Part shown: piece by piece, positions 45,230 to 53,857 of the stretch
Numbering within the stretch: the first letter of the stretch is position 1
Layout: every line of letters begins with the position of its first letter
NCBI GenBank assembly: GCA_001899805.1
Contig: MKWP01000004.1
Location: 248,001-312,000, forward strand
From: Lysobacterales bacterium 66-474
GTDB lineage: Bacteria > Pseudomonadota > Gammaproteobacteria > Xanthomonadales > Rhodanobacteraceae
Direction: 5' to 3'
Length of the DNA: 64,000 bases
Position numbers and translations under genes: made by a program
The notes under the pieces: model-generated
What the model saw: only the letters and a program-made list of their open reading frames with translations
What the model was told of the DNA's origin: nothing
Database searches by the model: none

Positions 45230-46257
45230 TGCGTGGCGACGCCGCGCGCGATCGCGTCGGCCAGTTGCATCACCGCCAGCGCGTACATGGGACTCCTGTT
45301 GTAACGGGTGATCACGTAGAAATTCCGGAACGTCAGCCAGTATTCGGGGCCATCGGCGCCGTCGAGGGTGAGCAGGTTGGCGGGCAGCGACGGGTCTTCG
45401 CGCGCGGTCGGCGCATAACCATCGGCGGTGAATTGCTCGAGCGGCATGGTCGGCATGACGCGCTGGTACGCGGGTGGCGGAGCCGCGCTGGCGCTGGGCG
45501 CCGCACGCACCGCCACCGGCTGGCCAGACTGCCAGCCGTGTGCGCGGAAATAATTGGCGATGCTGGCGAACGCATCGGGCAGCGAAGCCATGAGGTTGAT
45601 GTGGCCGTCGCCGTCACCGTCCACCGCATAGTCGCGGATGCTGGACGGCATGAATTGCCCGAGACCTTCGGCGCCCGCGTAGGAGCCGTAGATATCGGGG
45701 ATCGGTCCGGGCAATTTGTTGGCGGGAAGCTCCAGCAGGGTCTTCAACTCGCCGCGGAAATAGCTGGCGCGCGGCGGATAGTGGAAGCCCAGCGTCACCA
45801 GCGCATCCAGCACGCGGTAGCTGCCGGTGTTGGCGCCGTAGTTGGTCTCGACGCCGATGATCGCAACGATGAACTGCGGTGGCACGCCGTATTGTTCGCC
45901 GATCTGGTCCAGCAGCGCGTGATGCTGGCGGTAGAACACCACGCCCTCGGCAATCCGCTCGGCGTTCATGAAGATCGGGCGATACGCGCTCCACGGCTTG
46001 CTTTCGGCCGGGCGGCTGATCGCATCGAGGATGCCTTGCTTCACCACCGCGCCGTCCAGCAGTGCGTTCAACTCGGCGGGACTCTTGCCGGTGGCGGCCG
46101 CGACCTCGCGCACCAATTCGGCCTGGCCCGGATTCACGGGAACCGGAGTTGCGGATTGTGACGGAGTTTGCGCGGACGGGGTTTGGGCGAAGGATACGAT
46201 TGGAAGGAGTCCCGACAAGACCAGGGACATCCAACCGGTACGGTGCGCTCGGGGCAT
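45226..46257 (-). CDS. mltB: Lytic murein transglycosylase B
   Basis: 343 aa. A signal peptide (MSLVLSGLLPIVSFAQT region) is followed by the MltB/SLT domain: GVPPQFIVAIIGVETNYGAN contains the catalytic Glu, and SYAGAEGLGQFMPSSIRDYA and RSPMYALAVMQLADAI complete the fold. It cleaves peptidoglycan glycan strands to 1,6-anhydro products. It is the first gene of the mltB-rlpA-dacC-ybeD-lipB operon; in related genomes mrdA/mrdB often precede it, but here the T6SS cluster does. Confidence 0.95.
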   Translation of the reverse strand: MPRAHRTGWMSLVLSGLLPIVSFAQTPSAQTPSQSATPVPVNPGQAELVREVAAATGKSPAELNALLDGAVVKQGILDAISRPAESKPWSAYRPIFMNAERIAEGVVFYRQHHALLDQIGEQYGVPPQFIVAIIGVETNYGANTGSYRVLDALVTLGFHYPPRASYFRGELKTLLELPANKLPGPIPDIYGSYAGAEGLGQFMPSSIRDYAVDGDGDGHINLMASLPDAFASIANYFRAHGWQSGQPVAVRAAPSASAAPPPAYQRVMPTMPLEQFTADGYAPTAREDPSLPANLLTLDGADGPEYWLTFRNFYVITRYNRSPMYALAVMQLADAIARGVATQ

Positions 46258-46788
46258 GTGCTGGGGAGCTCGGGAAAATCACGGAAGGTGACGGCAGCCT
46301 AACACGCACGCAGAGCCGGACCGTCCCGTGAGATTGCCCGGTTGCCTGCGTGGGCAGGATTGCTGCTGCGCGCCTCGATCGCCGCCGCGTGCAACGAATC
46401 CGGCGACCTTGCCGGGATTTTGTTGACACCAACGGAATTGACGGCGTAGGGTTAGCCATTATTCATCTTCTCGCGGTCGAGTGCTGCGTGGCCGGAGAAT
46501 GGGAGGTGGGATCGGCAATGCGGAGATCCGCCGCGTCGCCGTGTTGCAAGTCGTCGCTCGGGCTGGCGCAGGATTGGCCCGGCACAGGAAGCTTTTGCGA
46601 GACCAGGGATTTGCGCCGGCGTTGCAAGACGTCGGCGCAACTGTCCTGTGAGCGCTTGCACCGATACAGGGTGCGCGGGTTGTTCGATACATGGCGCAGA
46701 CCGCCCGCGGTGCGATTTCGCCGATGCAGCGTGGTGGTTGCCAACGGACCACTCGCCCGGATTACTTGAGTCCTCGAGGAGACAGGCT
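46258..46788 (+). promoter_or_regulatory. 531-base divergent gap carrying the T6SS promoter region
   Basis: No convincing gene is seen. Candidate elements on the plus strand are: TTGACA (46423) with TAGGGT 18 bases later; a sigma-54-like TGGCGC...TGGC (46564-46578) with GG and GC exactly 10 bases apart; and the inverted repeat TTGCGCCG-N14-CGGCGCAA (46611-46640). tssB starts with a strong GAGGAG ribosome site 32 bases after the last of the upstream ORF shadows. Which promoter is used cannot be decided from sequence. Confidence 0.4.
46564..46578 (+). promoter_or_regulatory. Candidate sigma-54 (-24/-12) promoter for the T6SS operon
   Basis: TGGCGCAGGATTGGC has GG (46565-46566) and GC (46577-46578) at the required 10-base separation; the match to TGGCAC-N5-TTGC is imperfect. 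No RpoN-dependent activator gene is in the window. Confidence 0.25.
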
Positions 46789-47316
46789 ATGGCCAAGCAG
46801 AGCAGTCAGAAGTTCATCGCGCGCAACCGTGCGCCACGCGTGCAGATCGAATACGACGTCGAGATTTTCGGCGCGCAGAAGAAGGTCCAGGTCCCGTTCG
46901 TGATGGGCGTGATGTCGGACCTGTCCGGCGCCAACAACGCCGAGCTGCCGGGCGTGGAAGAGCGCAAGGCGCTGGAAATCGACGTCGACAATTTCGACAA
47001 CCGCCTGCAGGCGATGAAGCCGCGGGTGTCCTTCGCGGTGCCGAACACGCTTACCGGCGAAGGCAACCTCAACGTCGACATCAGTTTCGAGAGCATGGAC
47101 GATTTCTCGCCCGCGGCCGTCGCCCGCAAGGTGGGCGCCGTCGCCAAGCTGCTGGAGGCACGCACCCAGCTCGCCAACCTCAACACCTACATGGACGGCA
47201 AGGCCGGCGCCGAAAAGCTGATCGCGAACGCGATCCGCGATCCGGCCCTGCTGCAATCGTTGACCTCGGCTCCCAAGCCATCCGATGCGGCTGACAAAGC
47301 CGGCAACAAGGAGTAA
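46789..47316 (+). CDS. tssB: T6SS contractile sheath small subunit TssB (VipA)
   Basis: 175 aa. It pairs with TssC to build the contractile sheath around the Hcp tube. It starts MAKQSSQKFIARNRAPRVQI, has PFVMGVMSDLSGANN and later the family segment FENRL-like NFDNRLQAMKPRV. The C-terminal tail is Lys/Asp-rich and variable. A GAGGAG ribosome site precedes the ATG. tssC follows after five bases. It is the first gene of the T6SS operon. Confidence 0.97.
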   Translation: MAKQSSQKFIARNRAPRVQIEYDVEIFGAQKKVQVPFVMGVMSDLSGANNAELPGVEERKALEIDVDNFDNRLQAMKPRVSFAVPNTLTGEGNLNVDISFESMDDFSPAAVARKVGAVAKLLEARTQLANLNTYMDGKAGAEKLIANAIRDPALLQSLTSAPKPSDAADKAGNKE

Positions 47317-47321
47317 GCAAC

Positions 47322-48818
47322 ATGGCCGCGAAGAAAGAGACCGAAGCCGCTGTTGTTGCGGAACAGACCACCGAAGGCGGCGACTTTGCCGCACTGCTTA
47401 ACAAGGAATTCAAGCCCAAGAGCGATCGCGCCCGCGAGGAAGTCGAATCGGCGGTGCGTACGCTCGCCGAACAGGTGCTCGACAAGTCGGACATCGTTTC
47501 CGAGGACCTCACCGAGACCATCCAGGCCTACATCGCCGAGCTCGATCGCAAGATCAGCGAGCAGATGAACCTCATCATGCACCACGAGGATTTCCAGAAA
47601 CTGGAAAGTGCATGGCGCGGTTTGCACTATCTCGTCAACAACACCGAAACCGACCAGCAGCTCAAGATCCGGGTCTTCAACATTTCCAAGAAGGAACTCG
47701 GCAAGACCCTGAAGCGCTACAAGGGCACGGCCTGGGACCAGAGCCCCATCTTCAAGAAGATATATGAAGAGGAGTACGGACAACTGGGAGGCGAGCCGTA
47801 CGGCTGCCTGGTCGGCGACTACTACTTCGACCACAGCCCGCAGGACGTCGAGATGCTGGCCGGCATCGGTCAGGTCGCAGCCGCCGCGCACGCGCCGTTC
47901 CTCGCCGCCGCCAACCACAGCCTGCTCGGGTTCGACAGCTGGAACGAACTGTCCAACCCGCGCGACCTCGCCAAGATTTTCTCCACCCCCGAATACGCCT
48001 CGTGGCGTTCGCTGCGCGAATCCGACGATTCGAAGTATCTCGGCCTGGCGATGCCGCGCACCCTGGCGCGCCTGCCGTACGGCGCCAAGACCGATCCGGT
48101 CGAGGAGTTCGATTTCGAGGAGGACACCTCCGGCGCCGATTCATCCAAATACTCGTGGCAGAACGCCGCCTACGCCATGGCGGTGAACATCAACCGCTCG
48201 TTCAAGGCCTACGGCTGGTGCTCGCGCATCCGCGGCATCGAGTCCGGCGGCGCGGTGGAAGGCCTGCCGGTGCACACCTTCCCGAGCGACGACGGCGGCG
48301 TGGACATGAAGTGCCCGACGGAAATCGCGATCACCGACCGCCGTTCGGCCGAGCTGGACAAGATGGGGCTGATGCCGCTGGTGCATCGCAAGAACTCGGA
48401 CATGGCCGCGTTCATCAGCGCGCAGTCGCTGAACAAGCCCGAGGAATACGACAACCCCGACGCCACCGCCAATGCCGCGCTGGGCGCGCGCCTGCCCTAC
48501 ATGTTCGCGTGCTGCCGCTTTGCGCATTACCTGAAGTGCATCGTGCGCGACAAGATCGGCTCGTTCTCGAGCCGCGAGCAGATGCAGAAGTGGCTGACCA
48601 ACTGGGTCACGCAGTACGTCGATGGCGACCCCGACAACTCCAGCGAGGAAACCAAGGCGCGCAAACCGTTGGCCGCGGCTGAAGTGGTGGTCGAGGAAGT
48701 GGAAGGCGCGCCGGGCTACTACTCCTCGAAATTCTTCCTGAAGCCGCACTACCAACTGGAAGGTCTGACGGTGTCGTTGCGTCTGGTGTCGCGCCTGCCG
48801 TCGGCGCAGAAAGCGTAA
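47322..48818 (+). CDS. tssC: T6SS contractile sheath large subunit TssC (VipB)
   Basis: 498 aa, normal length. Core segments are LIMHHEDFQKLESAWRGLHY, the later GEPYGCLVGDYYFDHSP, and GRLPYMFACCRFAHYLK-like ARLPYMFACCRFAHYLKCIV. The C-terminal YSSKFFLKPHYQLEGLTVSL region carries the beta-strand that connects neighbouring subunits. The ribosome site AAGGAG lies before the ATG. It is in operon with tssB, and hcp starts 100 bases downstream. Confidence 0.98.
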   Translation: MAAKKETEAAVVAEQTTEGGDFAALLNKEFKPKSDRAREEVESAVRTLAEQVLDKSDIVSEDLTETIQAYIAELDRKISEQMNLIMHHEDFQKLESAWRGLHYLVNNTETDQQLKIRVFNISKKELGKTLKRYKGTAWDQSPIFKKIYEEEYGQLGGEPYGCLVGDYYFDHSPQDVEMLAGIGQVAAAAHAPFLAAANHSLLGFDSWNELSNPRDLAKIFSTPEYASWRSLRESDDSKYLGLAMPRTLARLPYGAKTDPVEEFDFEEDTSGADSSKYSWQNAAYAMAVNINRSFKAYGWCSRIRGIESGGAVEGLPVHTFPSDDGGVDMKCPTEIAITDRRSAELDKMGLMPLVHRKNSDMAAFISAQSLNKPEEYDNPDATANAALGARLPYMFACCRFAHYLKCIVRDKIGSFSSREQMQKWLTNWVTQYVDGDPDNSSEETKARKPLAAAEVVVEEVEGAPGYYSSKFFLKPHYQLEGLTVSLRLVSRLPSAQKA

Positions 48819-48918
48819 CCGGCCGCCCATGGCGGTCGAATTACGCCTCGTGCAGTTCGTTCAAGGGGGCCGGTTGTAGACGCCCTGTTCCTTCAATCCT
48901 TGCAACTGGAGAAGCACC

Positions 48919-49422
48919 ATGTCATTTGATATGCACCTGAAGTTCGAGGGCGGCAGCGTCAAGATCAAGGGCGCGTCCAACCACGCCAAGCACAAGGACC
49001 AGATTCCGATCCTGGCGTGGTCGTGGGGCGTCAGCAACACCGGCGACCTGCATTCCGGCGCGGGTTCGGCCAGCGGCGGCAAGGCCAACGTGCAGGACAT
49101 TTCGATCACCAAGTACGTCGATGGCAGCTCCAATGCGCTGCTGGACGCCTGCTGCACCGGTTCGCGCATCGACAAGGGCTACCTGTATGTCACCAACGCC
49201 ACCGGCGAGCAGACCGATTTCATCACCCTGGAACTCGACAAGGGCGTGTTGATTACCTCGGTGTCCACGGGCGGCAGTGGTGGCGAGGACCGCCTGACCG
49301 AGAACATCACCCTGCACTTCGGCAAGTTCAAGTATTCCTTCCAGGAACAGGACGACACCGGCAAGCCCAAGGGCGGCGCGAAGGAATTCGCCTACGACAT
49401 GACCCAGGTGAAGAAAGCCTGA
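48919..49422 (+). CDS. hcp: T6SS tube protein Hcp (TssD)
   Basis: 167 aa. It forms the hexameric inner tube that is ejected by sheath contraction. It starts MSFDMHLKFEGGSVKIKG and contains DQIPILAWSWGVSNTGDLHS, QDISITKYVDGSSNAL and the C-terminal FKYSFQEQDDTGKPKGGAKE. A ribosome site (GGAGAAG) precedes the ATG. A strong 16-bp stem-loop directly after the gene (49450-49488) may stabilise or process the hcp mRNA, which is usually made in excess. Confidence 0.98.
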   Translation: MSFDMHLKFEGGSVKIKGASNHAKHKDQIPILAWSWGVSNTGDLHSGAGSASGGKANVQDISITKYVDGSSNALLDACCTGSRIDKGYLYVTNATGEQTDFITLELDKGVLITSVSTGGSGGEDRLTENITLHFGKFKYSFQEQDDTGKPKGGAKEFAYDMTQVKKA

Positions 49423-49449
49423 TCGCCTGACCGGACGCTCCACACGCGG

Positions 49450-49488
49450 ATGCACCGGCGGGTCGTGTGTCTCGACCTGCCGGTGCAT
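49450..49488 (+). promoter_or_regulatory. Very strong 16-bp stem-loop just downstream of hcp
   Basis: Arms 49450-49465 and 49473-49488 pair over 16 bases with a single G-U pair and a 7-base loop (outer ten bases ATGCACCGGC). There is no T-run. It starts 27 bases after the hcp stop in the 200-base gap before tagJ. It may be a 3' stabiliser, a processing site or a partial terminator. The rest of the gap shows nothing definite except the tagJ ribosome site. Confidence 0.75.
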
Positions 49489-49622
49489 TCGAGGCGACGG
49501 GTGTGTTGGCAATCGAACGCCTGGCGTTCGGTTGACTGGAAACAGGTTCGGCCGCTGTCGGCCCGCGATGTCGAACGGCGCAGGACCGCGCTCGCCACAC
49601 GACCAGTTGGAGGGGAAACCGC

Positions 49623-50414
49623 ATGACTCCGGAAGCCGCCCTGAAAGAAGGACGACTGGATGAAGCGCTGCAATTGCTGACCCAGGAGGTCCGCGGCAAT
49701 CCGGCGGATGTGCGTCGCCGCATCTTCCTGTTCCAGTTGCTGGCGTTGCGCGGCGAATGGGATCGCGCGCAAACCCAGTTGAACGTGGTGGGCGACCTGG
49801 ACCCCGGCAACACCTTGATGGTGACCACTTATACCGCGGTGCTGCGCGGCGAAGCCGCGCGCGCGGACGTGTTCGAAGGCCGCCGCACACCGGTGGTCGT
49901 CGGCGAACCCGAAGCATGGCTGGCGATGCTGTTGCAGGCGCTCAAGCTCGATGCGCAAGGCAAGCATGCCGAGGCCGTGCCGTTGCGCACGCAGGCGCTG
50001 GAACAAGCCGAAGCCAGCGCAGGCAGCATCGACGGGCAAGCCTTCGAATGGATCGCCGATGCCGATCCACGTTTCGGGCCCTGCCTCGAAATCGTGCTGG
50101 AAGGCGGTTACGCATGGGTGCCGTTTTCCCGGATCAAGCAGCTGCAGTTCGATCCGCCCACGGATTTGCGCGACAAGATCTGGCTGCCGGCGCAAGTGAC
50201 CTGGCGCAACGGCGGCCAGGCCGTCGGTTTCGTGCCGGCGCGGTATCCCGGCTCGGAAAAAGCCGGGGACGACGATTTCACGCTGGCGCGCAAGACCGAT
50301 TGGATCGCCGAAAGCGAGGATCTCCAGACCGGTGTCGGCCAGCGCATGTTCGCGACGGATGCCGGCGACTATCCGATGCTGGACGCGCGCACCATCGAAT
50401 TCGCGGACGCGTGA
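49623..50414 (+). CDS. tagJ: T6SS accessory protein TagJ (ImpE/SciE family)
   Basis: 263 aa. An N-terminal helical repeat region (AALKEGRLDEALQLLTQEVR...LFQLLALRGEWDRAQTQLNV) is followed by a compact ImpE domain with GYAWVPFSRIKQLQFDPPTD and FVPARYPGSE. TagJ proteins interact with TssB of the sheath in type I/III systems and influence sheath recycling by ClpV. The GGAGGGG ribosome site is strong. tssE follows 12 bases downstream. Confidence 0.93.
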   Translation: MTPEAALKEGRLDEALQLLTQEVRGNPADVRRRIFLFQLLALRGEWDRAQTQLNVVGDLDPGNTLMVTTYTAVLRGEAARADVFEGRRTPVVVGEPEAWLAMLLQALKLDAQGKHAEAVPLRTQALEQAEASAGSIDGQAFEWIADADPRFGPCLEIVLEGGYAWVPFSRIKQLQFDPPTDLRDKIWLPAQVTWRNGGQAVGFVPARYPGSEKAGDDDFTLARKTDWIAESEDLQTGVGQRMFATDAGDYPMLDARTIEFADA

Positions 50415-50426
50415 CGGGGCGGTGCC

Positions 50427-50927
50427 GTGGCCGAACTCACCACCCAGGAACGCCTGCAGCCGTCATTGCTCGACCGTCTGACCGATGACGAGCCGGGCAC
50501 GGCCGTCGAAAGCCGCGACAAGCGCGTGATCTCGGCATCGCGATTGCGCGAGTGCGTCACCCGTGATATCGCCTGGTTGCTCAATTGCGTGAACCTCGGC
50601 GACGACGAAGTCCTGGCCGACTATCCCGACGCGGCCCGCTCGGTGATCAACTTCGGCATCCCGGACTTGGCCGGCGCGGCGGTTTCCGGCATCGATGGCG
50701 TGGTGCTGCAGCGGCAATTGCGCGAGGCCATCTTCACCTTCGAGCCGCGGCTCACGCAGGAAACCTTGCGGGTCACCGTGGGCACCGACGCCGATCGCAT
50801 GGACCAGCGTTCCCTGAGTTTCCTGATCGAATCGGAAATGTGGGCCCAGCCGCTGCCGCTGAACCTTTACCTGAAAACCGAAGTGGATCTGGAAACCGGC
50901 CGCTTCGATGTTGCCGAGAACGCATGA
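50427..50927 (+). CDS. tssE: T6SS baseplate protein TssE (gp25-like)
   Basis: 166 aa. A gp25-like baseplate wedge component that starts sheath assembly. It begins LQPSLLDRLTDDEP and has the VARDIAWLLN-like CVTRDIAWLLNCVNLG segment, DYPDAARSVINFGIPDL and IRRAI-like REAIFTFEPRL. A GTG start at 50427 is the only in-frame candidate with correct N-terminal length. The stop overlaps the tssF start (ATGATGG). Confidence 0.95.
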   Translation: MAELTTQERLQPSLLDRLTDDEPGTAVESRDKRVISASRLRECVTRDIAWLLNCVNLGDDEVLADYPDAARSVINFGIPDLAGAAVSGIDGVVLQRQLREAIFTFEPRLTQETLRVTVGTDADRMDQRSLSFLIESEMWAQPLPLNLYLKTEVDLETGRFDVAENA

Positions 50928-52810
50928 TGGACCCGCGCCTGCTGCGCTACTACGACCGCGAACTGCAGTTCATGCGCGGCATGGGCGCCGAGTTCGCGCG
51001 CGAGTACCCGAAGATCGCCGGCCGCCTGGGGCTGGAAGGTTTCGAGTGCGCCGATCCCTACGTCGAACGGCTGCTGGAGGGATGTGCGTTTCTCGCCTCG
51101 CGGATCCAGTTGAAACTCGACGCGCAATATCCGGTGTTCACCCAGCACCTGATGGAAATGGTGTATCCGCACTATCTCGGCCCCGTGCCGTCGATGGCCG
51201 TGGTGCAGATGCAGCCCGATGTCAAGGAAAGCGCGCTGGTCGCGGGCTACACGGTGGCGCGGCAGACGTCATTGCGCGGCAGTGCCGGGCGCGACGAGCG
51301 TACCGCCTGCGAATTTCGCACCGCCCACGATGTCACGCTGTGGCCGCTGGAACTGACGGCGGCGAAGTATTTCGACACCCCTGCCGCACTCGCCGCCGCC
51401 GACGTGCCGCTGCCGGACGGCCGCACGGTCCGCGCCGGCCTCAGCCTCAAGTTCCACGTCACCGCCGGCGCGCAAACCAACATGCTGGCGCTGGACAACT
51501 TGCCGGTGTTCCTCGCAGGCGCCGACGAACTGCCCAAGCGCCTGTATGAACAACTGCTGGGCAACGCGGTCGGCTTCGTGGTGCGTGCGACCGGCAAGGG
51601 CGGCGGCGTCACAGAATTCCTGGATGCCGGCCACATCCGGCCCAAGGGTTTCGCCGACGACGAGGCATTGCTGCCGTATGCCGATCGTTCCTTCAGCGGC
51701 TACCGCCTGCTGCAGGAATACTTCGCCTGCCCCGAGCGCTTCCTGTTCGTCGAATTCGCGGGCCTGAAACGGGTGCTGGCGCGGATGCCGGGCGCAGAAT
51801 TCGAGATCATCGCGCTGTTCGACCGCAGCGTCGCGCGCCTGCACAACGCGCTGGACGCCGGCAACTTCCGCTTGTTCTGCACGCCGGCGATCAACCTGTT
51901 CCCGCGCCGCGCCGATCGCATTCATTTGAAGGTCGGCGCCACCGAATACCACATCCTCGCCGACCGCACGCGGCCGATGGATTTCGAAATCCATTCGGTC
52001 AGCCAGGTCGAGGGTTTCGGCGACCGCCAGGAACCCGAACAGCGGTTCCAGCCGTTCTACGGCTGCGACCAGCGCGTGTGGCACGCCGGCGGCAGTGCTT
52101 TCTATACCGTGCGGCGCGAACCGCGGCTGTTGTCCGGCAGCCAGAAGCGCGGCGGTGCGCGTTCCAGCTATGTCGGCAGCGAAATGTTCATTGCGCTGGT
52201 GGATGCCAACGACGCGCCATACTCGACGCGGCTGCGGCAACTGGGCATGCGCCTTGAGTGCACCAATCGCGACCTGCCTTTGCAAATGCCGGTGGGCAAA
52301 TCGAACACCGATTTCACACTGGAAACCGGCGCGCCGGTGACCGCCATCCGCTGCGTGGCCGGCCCCACCAAGCCGCGCGCTTCGGTCGCCAGCGGGCAGA
52401 CTGCATGGCGGCTGATCAGCCACCTGCAACTCAATTACCTTTCGTTGCTGGACGGCGATGCCAACGAAGGCGCGTCCGCGCTGCGCGAGATGCTGACGCT
52501 GTACTGCGACGAATTCGACGCCGGCGCACACCGCCAGATCGAGGGCGTGAAATCGGTCAGCTCGCGCCCGGTGGTGCGGCGCATCCCGGTGCCGGGACCG
52601 ATCAGTTTCGGCCGCGGGCTGGAAATCACCTTGACCTGCGACGACGGCGCCTTCGAGGGCACCGGCGCGTTTCTGCTCGCGGCGGTCATGCAACATTTCT
52701 TCGCGCGTTATGTTTCGGTCAATTCCTTCACCGAAACCGTGCTGCGCACCCTGGAACGCAACGAGGTAGCCCGATGGCCCGCGCGGCTCGGCAAACGCCC
52801 GATCCTGTAG
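50924..52810 (+). CDS. tssF: T6SS baseplate protein TssF (VasA)
   Basis: 628 aa. It builds the baseplate wedge with TssE, TssG and TssK. Start MMDPRLLRYYDRELQFMRGM and GAEFAREYPKIAGRLGLEGF match the family; DPYVERLLEGCAFLASRIQL and the later PACRG-like regions are conserved. The two ATGs at 50924 and 50927 are equivalent. The end overlaps tssG by 37 bases, and both are translated in different frames there. Confidence 0.97.
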   Translation: MMDPRLLRYYDRELQFMRGMGAEFAREYPKIAGRLGLEGFECADPYVERLLEGCAFLASRIQLKLDAQYPVFTQHLMEMVYPHYLGPVPSMAVVQMQPDVKESALVAGYTVARQTSLRGSAGRDERTACEFRTAHDVTLWPLELTAAKYFDTPAALAAADVPLPDGRTVRAGLSLKFHVTAGAQTNMLALDNLPVFLAGADELPKRLYEQLLGNAVGFVVRATGKGGGVTEFLDAGHIRPKGFADDEALLPYADRSFSGYRLLQEYFACPERFLFVEFAGLKRVLARMPGAEFEIIALFDRSVARLHNALDAGNFRLFCTPAINLFPRRADRIHLKVGATEYHILADRTRPMDFEIHSVSQVEGFGDRQEPEQRFQPFYGCDQRVWHAGGSAFYTVRREPRLLSGSQKRGGARSSYVGSEMFIALVDANDAPYSTRLRQLGMRLECTNRDLPLQMPVGKSNTDFTLETGAPVTAIRCVAGPTKPRASVASGQTAWRLISHLQLNYLSLLDGDANEGASALREMLTLYCDEFDAGAHRQIEGVKSVSSRPVVRRIPVPGPISFGRGLEITLTCDDGAFEGTGAFLLAAVMQHFFARYVSVNSFTETVLRTLERNEVARWPARLGKRPIL

Positions 52811-53796
52811 CGCTGCAACGCGCTTTGCAGGAGCATCCGGAGGCCTTCGAACTGTTCGAAGCGCTGCGCCGGATCGAGTGCGCGTATCCCGGACAGCCGC
52901 GCCTGGGTGAATCGACCCGGCCCGCGGAGGACCCGGTGCGCCTGGGCGAAACGCCGTCGCTGGCGTTCGCGCCACGCGACGTGGACAGCTTCGAGCCGGG
53001 TGTCGACGGCGCGCCGCCGCGCCTCAGGAACCTGGCATTCGGCCTGTTCGGGGCCAATGCACCGTTGCCGCTGCATCTCACCGAATACGCGCTGGAACGC
53101 AAGAACCACGCGAAAGACTCGACCCTGACGGCTTTCGCGGATCTGTTCCACCACCGCCTCATCAGCTTGTTCTACCGTGCCTGGGCCGATGCACAACCGA
53201 CCGTGCAGCGCGATCGTCCGGAACACGACCGCTTTCGCCTGTACATGGGTGCGTTGGTGGGCCTGTCCACCACGGGCCTGGCCGATCGCGATGCGATGCC
53301 CGACCGCTACAAACGTTACTTCGCCGGAAGATTGTTGGCGCAGGCGCGCAATGCCGAAGGCCTGCAGCGCTTGCTCGAACACTTCTTCCGTATTCCGGTG
53401 CGGGTGATCGAATTCGTGGCCGACTGGATGCGCTTGCCCGCGGAAGCGCACCTGCGGCTTGGCGGTTCCGAAGAGGTCGCGTGCCTCGGCCGTACCGCGG
53501 TGCTCGGTGAATACGTGTGGGGCGCGCAGCAGCGTTTCCGCTTGCGCATCGGACCGCTGTCGCTGGAACGGTTCAACGGATTCCTGCCCGGCGGCGACAC
53601 CCTGCGGCAATTGGTGGCAGCGGTGAAAACCTACGTCGGCGAGGACAAGGCCTGGGACGTGCAGCTGGTCTTGAAACGCACCGAAGTGCCTGCCACCAAA
53701 CTCGGCCGCACCGGCCGCATGGGACTTTCGACCTGGTTGGGCACGCCGCGCCGTAGCGCGGACGCCGACCAGGTCGTGTTGAGGCCGGCGGGGTAG
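52774..53796 (+). CDS. tssG: T6SS baseplate protein TssG (VasB)
   Basis: 340 aa. It is the second large baseplate wedge component. LRRIECAYPGQPRLGESTRP, GLFGANAPLPLHLTEYALER and FHHRLISLFYRAWADAQPTV are typical family blocks, as are the RLRIGPLSLERFNGFLPGG and LGRTGRMGLSTWLGTPRRS parts near the end. It overlaps tssF by 37 bases, so translation is probably coupled. Confidence 0.97.
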   Translation: MARAARQTPDPVALQRALQEHPEAFELFEALRRIECAYPGQPRLGESTRPAEDPVRLGETPSLAFAPRDVDSFEPGVDGAPPRLRNLAFGLFGANAPLPLHLTEYALERKNHAKDSTLTAFADLFHHRLISLFYRAWADAQPTVQRDRPEHDRFRLYMGALVGLSTTGLADRDAMPDRYKRYFAGRLLAQARNAEGLQRLLEHFFRIPVRVIEFVADWMRLPAEAHLRLGGSEEVACLGRTAVLGEYVWGAQQRFRLRIGPLSLERFNGFLPGGDTLRQLVAAVKTYVGEDKAWDVQLVLKRTEVPATKLGRTGRMGLSTWLGTPRRSADADQVVLRPAG

Positions 53797-53857
53797 CGGT
53801 CATCGAAATTCCGTCCGCGTTCGCGCGGCCGTCAACACCAACCTGAAGGGTGGATTC

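Noticed and set aside
46350-46769. A 139-codon ORF in the gap before tssB
   Set aside because: Composition and codon use are poor, there is no ribosome site and no recognisable feature; the region looks regulatory.
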